10,022 nt of DNA, taken from positions 1 through 10,022 of the forward strand of contig JAGWTX010000046.1 in assembly GCA_028875955.1 (NCBI GenBank), read 5' to 3'. The first letter of the stretch is position 1; each line of letters begins with the position of its first letter. This document shows positions 7,182-10,022 of the stretch, one piece after another. A program made the translations under genes and the position numbers. The notes under the pieces are model-generated. The model saw nothing but the letters and a program-made list of their open reading frames with translations. It was not told where the DNA came from and searched no databases. Origin of the DNA: Bacteroidota bacterium. GTDB lineage: Bacteria > Bacteroidota > Bacteroidia > Chitinophagales > Chitinophagaceae.

Positions 7182-7189
7182 CAAAACTA
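7182..7189 (-). promoter_or_regulatory. -7 box between the glycosyltransferase and EamA genes
   Basis: Read on the minus strand this is TAGTTTTG, an exact TAnnTTTG match. Its TAG is the stop codon of the glycosyltransferase gene, and its G is 8 bases from the EamA ATG. No TTG lies at the -33 distance, so it may be weak or chance. Confidence 0.35.
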
Positions 7190-8299
7190 AGGATTTGCCA
7201 ATGGCGGGAGTTGTGTGCCATCATTAAAAAGATCGGTCAGGGTGTTATCTGTAAACAAAGGGAAATCCGTAAGCCGGTAATCGAATGATCCGGCTGTCTG
7301 CAAGTGATGTTTGAGTGAGGGGATCTCATTTTGCGGGAATGAATAACAAAAGCCTTGCTCCATCAATCTTTTCCCCAGGTATTCCTGTTCGGTTTGTCCG
7401 GGTGTGGGGATCAACAGGGCTTTGCGGCGAAGGGTCAGGATTTCCATGATGCTGGTATAGCCGCTTCTGCAAATGATATATTCGCTTTGCAGTAAAACGG
7501 ATGCCAGCTCGTTTCCCGGTAAGTGGGCTATCACTTTGATGTGTTCCGGAACTCCGCTCATTTCCGGTTCTCCGGGTTTGCCCCTCACCAGCAGACAGGA
7601 AACCTTCAGTTTTGCAAAGGCACTGATAAGTGCGGTTTCCATAAGACTTCTTTGTGGTTCGGGACCGGATAACAGCATACAGTATTTGTATTTTTCCGGA
7701 ACTGAGGCAAATTGAAATCTGGAGAGAAGACCCAGGTATCGCACAGGTATTGCGGGTAATTTGGGTGGGTGGGAAAGCATACCTGCAAGACTGGGTTCGT
7801 TTTCCGTATCAGGTACCCAGCAGGCAGCAAACCGCTGGATATAACGATAATTGATTTTTTGTAACAGCGCTTCGAGCCAGGAAACCTTTGCCTTGATGAG
7901 CAGTTGGTGGGTGATGAAAATGCAATGTGTTTTCTGGGATGACAATCCATAGCGGTTATCAGAAATGACCAGGTCAAAATGATGCTGTTTCAGTTGTTCA
8001 TCCAGCCAAAGGCCTTCCTGTTTAATCATTCTCAGAATCCGGGGAATCTGTTTCAACAGGAGGAAGGGAAATGTCCATCTGTTCTGTCCATACCTCACAC
8101 GATACCCTTCCAGCGGCAGGATCTCAAGCTCAGGGAACTCCTGCTTCAGTAAAATGGCCTGTTTCCCCTCGGCCGCCAGCCAGATCCGGCAACCCCTTTT
8201 TTGAAGGGCGCGTATGATGGGGATACAACGCGTTGCATGACCCAATCCCCAGTCGAGAGGAGCCACCAAAACCTTTTCTATGTTAAAATTCGCTGTCAA
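7187..8299 (-). CDS. GT28/MurG-like glycosyltransferase family protein
   Basis: This is a 370-residue cytoplasmic or membrane-associated GT-B-fold protein without a signal peptide. The N-terminal half starts with VLVAPLDWGLGHATRCIPII (residues 10-29), containing the GLGHATR glycine/histidine loop of MurG-like enzymes. The C-terminal half has LLSGPEPQRSL and then CRSGYTSIMEIL (from Cys277) and IPTPGQTEQEYLG (from about 297), the pattern that holds the nucleotide-sugar donor in GT28 C-terminal domains. Donor and acceptor are unknown; glycolipid or cell-envelope synthesis is a reasonable guess. MurG itself is unlikely because its specific motifs are not seen. The start is TTG at 8299, since the frame has no ATG before the conserved segment and closes with a TAA near 8340. 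The gene is divergent from the small lipoprotein gene by 53 bases and is followed after 12 bases by the EamA gene. Confidence 0.85.
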   Translation of the reverse strand: MTANFNIEKVLVAPLDWGLGHATRCIPIIRALQKRGCRIWLAAEGKQAILLKQEFPELEILPLEGYRVRYGQNRWTFPFLLLKQIPRILRMIKQEGLWLDEQLKQHHFDLVISDNRYGLSSQKTHCIFITHQLLIKAKVSWLEALLQKINYRYIQRFAACWVPDTENEPSLAGMLSHPPKLPAIPVRYLGLLSRFQFASVPEKYKYCMLLSGPEPQRSLMETALISAFAKLKVSCLLVRGKPGEPEMSGVPEHIKVIAHLPGNELASVLLQSEYIICRSGYTSIMEILTLRRKALLIPTPGQTEQEYLGKRLMEQGFCYSFPQNEIPSLKHHLQTAGSFDYRLTDFPLFTDNTLTDLFNDGTQLPPLANP

Positions 8300-8352
8300 T
8301 AGAATGGATATTGATAATTTAATGGGTAATGTAGTATTTTAGAACGCAGAAT

Positions 8353-8472
8353 ATGAAAATGAAAATAAACCAAATTATCATTCTATTGTTATTGGTCTGT
8401 GTATTGGGCAGTTCCTGTAGTGTATTTCACAAAAACAAAGCCACTGCTTTTTGTGGATGCCCCAATCATTGA
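8353..8472 (+). CDS. Small cysteine-rich lipoprotein
   Basis: This is a 39-residue peptide not recognised as a named family. It has a charged start (MKMKINQ), a hydrophobic run of about ten residues (IIILLLLVCV) and a lipobox-like LGSSC with the acceptor Cys22. The mature part would be only 18 residues, CSVFHKNKATAFCGCPNH, with Cys22, Cys34 and Cys36 and a terminal His. Tiny lipoproteins of this build are often missed by gene finders. The C-G-C-P-N-H end could bind metal or form disulfides, as inference only. The start ATG at 8353 has a second Met two codons on. The gene is divergent from the glycosyltransferase, and the next gene begins 20 bases after its stop. It is short enough that chance is possible, but the full signal architecture argues for a real gene. 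Confidence 0.6.
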   Translation: MKMKINQIIILLLLVCVLGSSCSVFHKNKATAFCGCPNH

Positions 8473-8492
8473 TCATCCATAAACCCAACCGT

Positions 8493-8741
8493 ATGAATGG
8501 TAGCAACCGAGACTTACTGGTATTGTCACAGATCGCCAACCAAAGTCCCGCCCGGCTAAAAAAAGAACTGGAAATACTGGATACGCTTCTTTTCGAAACA
8601 GAAAACTGGCAGGCTTTTTCCGTGGCCAATGAAATCCTGGATGTTAACCGTCACAAGATTATCCGTAAGGCACACCTGATCCAACAGATCCTTACCGAGA
8701 AAAAGCAGAAACCCTTTGTATTTACCTGTAATAAAAATTAA
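8493..8741 (+). CDS. Hypothetical 82-residue helical protein
   Basis: I do not recognise this family. From the ATG at 8493 the protein has 82 residues, is rich in Leu, Glu, Lys and Gln, and looks mostly helical, with SPARLKKELEILDTLLFE and HKIIRKAHLIQQILTEKKQ as amphipathic stretches. It has no signal peptide, no membrane segment and one cysteine near the C-terminus (FTCNKN). An in-frame ATG at 8457 would add 12 residues and overlap the lipoprotein gene. The 20-base gap to that gene suggests co-transcription. A small hairpin follows the stop. The composition looks coding, but function and even expression are open. Confidence 0.5.
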   Translation: MNGSNRDLLVLSQIANQSPARLKKELEILDTLLFETENWQAFSVANEILDVNRHKIIRKAHLIQQILTEKKQKPFVFTCNKN

Positions 8742-8746
8742 TGACC

Positions 8747-8781
8747 GGATGATCGGTTTGGTATCATCCATGCTCCTTTTT
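8747..8781 (+). terminator. Possible intrinsic terminator
   Basis: A perfect 7-base inverted repeat, GGATGAT (8747-8753) and ATCATCC (8763-8769), with a 9-base loop begins 5 bases after the stop of the 82-residue gene. A TTTTT run lies at 8777-8781, 7 bases after the stem. The stem is short and the T-run is displaced, so the call is weak. Confidence 0.35.
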
Positions 8782-8798
8782 GTATTCCTCTCTCTTTC

Positions 8799-8885
8799 AT
8801 GATAGCTGGCGTTTTTTATTTCCCATCTGCATTGCTGATGGTGATTCTATCTTGTGCGAACTACCTGATTCCCGGCCAGCAATAG
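8799..8885 (+). CDS. Possible 28-residue micro-ORF with lipobox-like end
   Basis: ATG at 8799 to TAG at 8883-8885 encodes 28 residues: a hydrophobic stretch ending in MVILSC, then ANYLIPGQQ. The pattern resembles a signal sequence with a lipobox, but the mature part would be only 10 residues and there is no supporting context. It may be chance in an intergenic region. Confidence 0.15.
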   Translation: MIAGVFYFPSALLMVILSCANYLIPGQQ

Positions 8886-8944
8886 ATTTTGTATGGAAAT
8901 TAATGAGCTCGCCAAACACAAAACCCTAACTTTAAAGCTCATCT

Positions 8945-8958
8945 TTTGATACATCAAA
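8945..8958. promoter_or_regulatory. Palindrome before the M24 peptidase gene
   Basis: TTTGATACATCAAA is a perfect inverted repeat with 6-base arms and a 2-base centre, 10 bases upstream of the ATG at 8969. A weak -7-like box, TAACTTTA (8927-8934), lies just upstream, so the palindrome would fall at the start of the transcript, a fitting place for a repressor site. It may be chance. Confidence 0.25.
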
Positions 8959-8968
8959 CGACAAGCTT

Positions 8969-10022
8969 ATGCAACTAAAAAGAAGGGATTTTCTGCAGCT
9001 CACCGCATTAACTGCCGCAACAGGAATGGTTACGGGTTTGAGTGGCTGTCAGACAAACAATGAAGCCACGACTCCCAAGACCGTGATGCCCTCAATGATG
9101 GAGGGTGTACAACCCATCAGTGTAGCGGAACGAGAAGCCAGGATAGCCAAGGCCCAGCAGTTACTTAGTGAACAAAAGATTGAAGCCCTGGTACTGGATG
9201 CGGGTACTTCCCTCACTTATTTTACCGGTGTCAACTGGTGGCCGAGTGAAAGAACGATGGTTGCCATCATCCCGGCAAAGGGAGAAGTGAGTTATGTCTG
9301 TCCGGGTTTCGAGGAAGACCGTTTCCGGGAAATGCTCAAAATCGGCAAGAAAGTATATGTATGGCAGGAAGATGAAAGCCCTTATCAACGGGTAGCCATG
9401 GCTTTACAGGATGCAGGTATCCGTACGGGTAATATTGGCATGGAGGAAAGACTGCGGTTTTTTATTCTGGATGGAATCCGCAAGGAAGCATCCCATTTGA
9501 ATTATGTAAGCGGTGACCCGATTTCCATCCCCTGCCGGATGTTTAAATCACCTGCAGAAATCGCCCTGATGCAGAAAGCTACACAGATCACATTAGCCGC
9601 CATGCAGAAAGGCGTGGAAAGTTTGCAGGAAGGGATGTCGCCCGGCGAATTTGCCGCTGTTGTTACCATGGCGCACCGGGAAATGGGTGCTGATCCCGAT
9701 TTTGCCATGGCCAATTTTGCAGAAGCTTCCGCACTGCCCCATGGAAGTATCAAACCCCAGAAATTAAAAAAAGGAGATGTGGTGTTAATGGATTGCGGTT
9801 GCCGGGTTGAAGGCTATTCTTCCGATATCAGCAGAACCATTGTGTTTGGCGCAGAGCCCACCAAAAGACAATTGGAGATCTGGAACCTGGAGAAAGAGGC
9901 ACAGGCTGCCGGTTTTGCAGCGGCCAAAATTGGCGATCCCTGTGAAAACGTAGATTTTGCCGCCCGGAAAGTGTTGATAGATGCAGGTTTTGGTCCCGGT
10001 TATCAATTACCCGGTCTGCCAC
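8969..10022 (+). CDS. M24 (Xaa-Pro dipeptidase-like) metallopeptidase, Tat-exported lipoprotein, partial
   Basis: This is the first 351 residues of a pita-bread-fold peptidase that would cleave Xaa-Pro bonds; the gene continues past the window edge. The N-terminus has a twin-arginine motif, KRRDFLQ (residues 4-10), then a hydrophobic stretch and the lipobox LSGC with Cys27, so it is probably exported folded and lipid-anchored. A creatinase-type N-terminal domain spans about residues 45-185. The catalytic M24 domain begins near 190 with FKSPAEIALMQKA. The active-site His258 (LPHGS) and metal ligands Asp275 (MDCG) and Asp286 (SSDISRT) are in place with normal spacing. The other expected ligands (His, Glu, Glu) lie beyond the window. 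Most bacterial Xaa-Pro peptidases are cytoplasmic, so the export signal is notable. The start at 8969 is fixed by the Tat motif. Confidence 0.9.
   Translation, partial: MQLKRRDFLQLTALTAATGMVTGLSGCQTNNEATTPKTVMPSMMEGVQPISVAEREARIAKAQQLLSEQKIEALVLDAGTSLTYFTGVNWWPSERTMVAIIPAKGEVSYVCPGFEEDRFREMLKIGKKVYVWQEDESPYQRVAMALQDAGIRTGNIGMEERLRFFILDGIRKEASHLNYVSGDPISIPCRMFKSPAEIALMQKATQITLAAMQKGVESLQEGMSPGEFAAVVTMAHREMGADPDFAMANFAEASALPHGSIKPQKLKKGDVVLMDCGCRVEGYSSDISRTIVFGAEPTKRQLEIWNLEKEAQAAGFAAAKIGDPCENVDFAARKVLIDAGFGPGYQLPGLP

Noticed and set aside
8353..8741. The small lipoprotein and the 82-residue protein as one frameshifted gene
   Set aside because: Each has its own plausible start. The lipoprotein ends naturally after a short Cys-rich tail, and the second protein reads as soluble and helical rather than as a continuation.
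1..10022. CRISPR array, insertion sequence, integrase or defence system
   Set aside because: No spaced direct repeats, terminal inverted repeats with a transposase, or nuclease/helicase genes are seen. The genes are metabolic, transport, tRNA-modification and envelope types.

Overview
The window looks like a chromosomal segment from a member of the Bacteroidota, most likely Chitinophagaceae-like. This rests on protein family flavour, the lack of Shine-Dalgarno motifs before the starts, several non-ATG starts, and -7 boxes of the TAnnTTTG type placed just before genes. No 16S or other taxonomic marker is present, so the assignment is inference. Most genes are metabolic or housekeeping types. 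I see no phage, insertion sequence, CRISPR array, tRNA or rRNA.

Layout: 1-314 is AT-rich with no convincing gene, only one imperfect hairpin at 24-60. A DinB-fold protein lies on the minus strand at 315-758. From 976 to 4615 a tight plus-strand operon encodes the three-part 5-oxoprolinase (pxpB-pxpC-pxpA). It ends with a divergent Nramp-superfamily membrane protein, an arrangement like ycsF-ycsG in Bacillus. Genes overlap or nearly touch (ATGA, 15 bp, TTGA), which suggests translational coupling. The enzyme turns 5-oxoproline into glutamate using ATP, and the membrane protein is the natural candidate for a linked transport step.

The operon runs head-on into mnmH/selU (4605-5759, minus), which modifies the wobble 2-thiouridine of tRNAs, and the two genes overlap by 11 bases. 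mnmH is divergent from a SixA-type histidine phosphatase (5793-6287, plus), whose short 5' region holds no ATG. That gene overlaps by 16 bases the end of an EamA-type transporter (6272-7174, minus). The transporter is preceded by a GT28-like glycosyltransferase on the same strand (7187-8299).

The last part (8353-10022, plus) holds a 39-residue cysteine-rich lipoprotein, an unrecognised 82-residue protein, a short intergenic region with a possible terminator and a palindrome, and an M24 (Xaa-Pro dipeptidase-like) peptidase with a Tat-type lipoprotein signal that runs off the window.

The points most worth following up are the Nramp-like protein that lacks the canonical metal ligands, the promoters that sit on top of start codons, the sixA gene without an ATG start, and the tiny cysteine-rich lipoprotein with its unknown partner.
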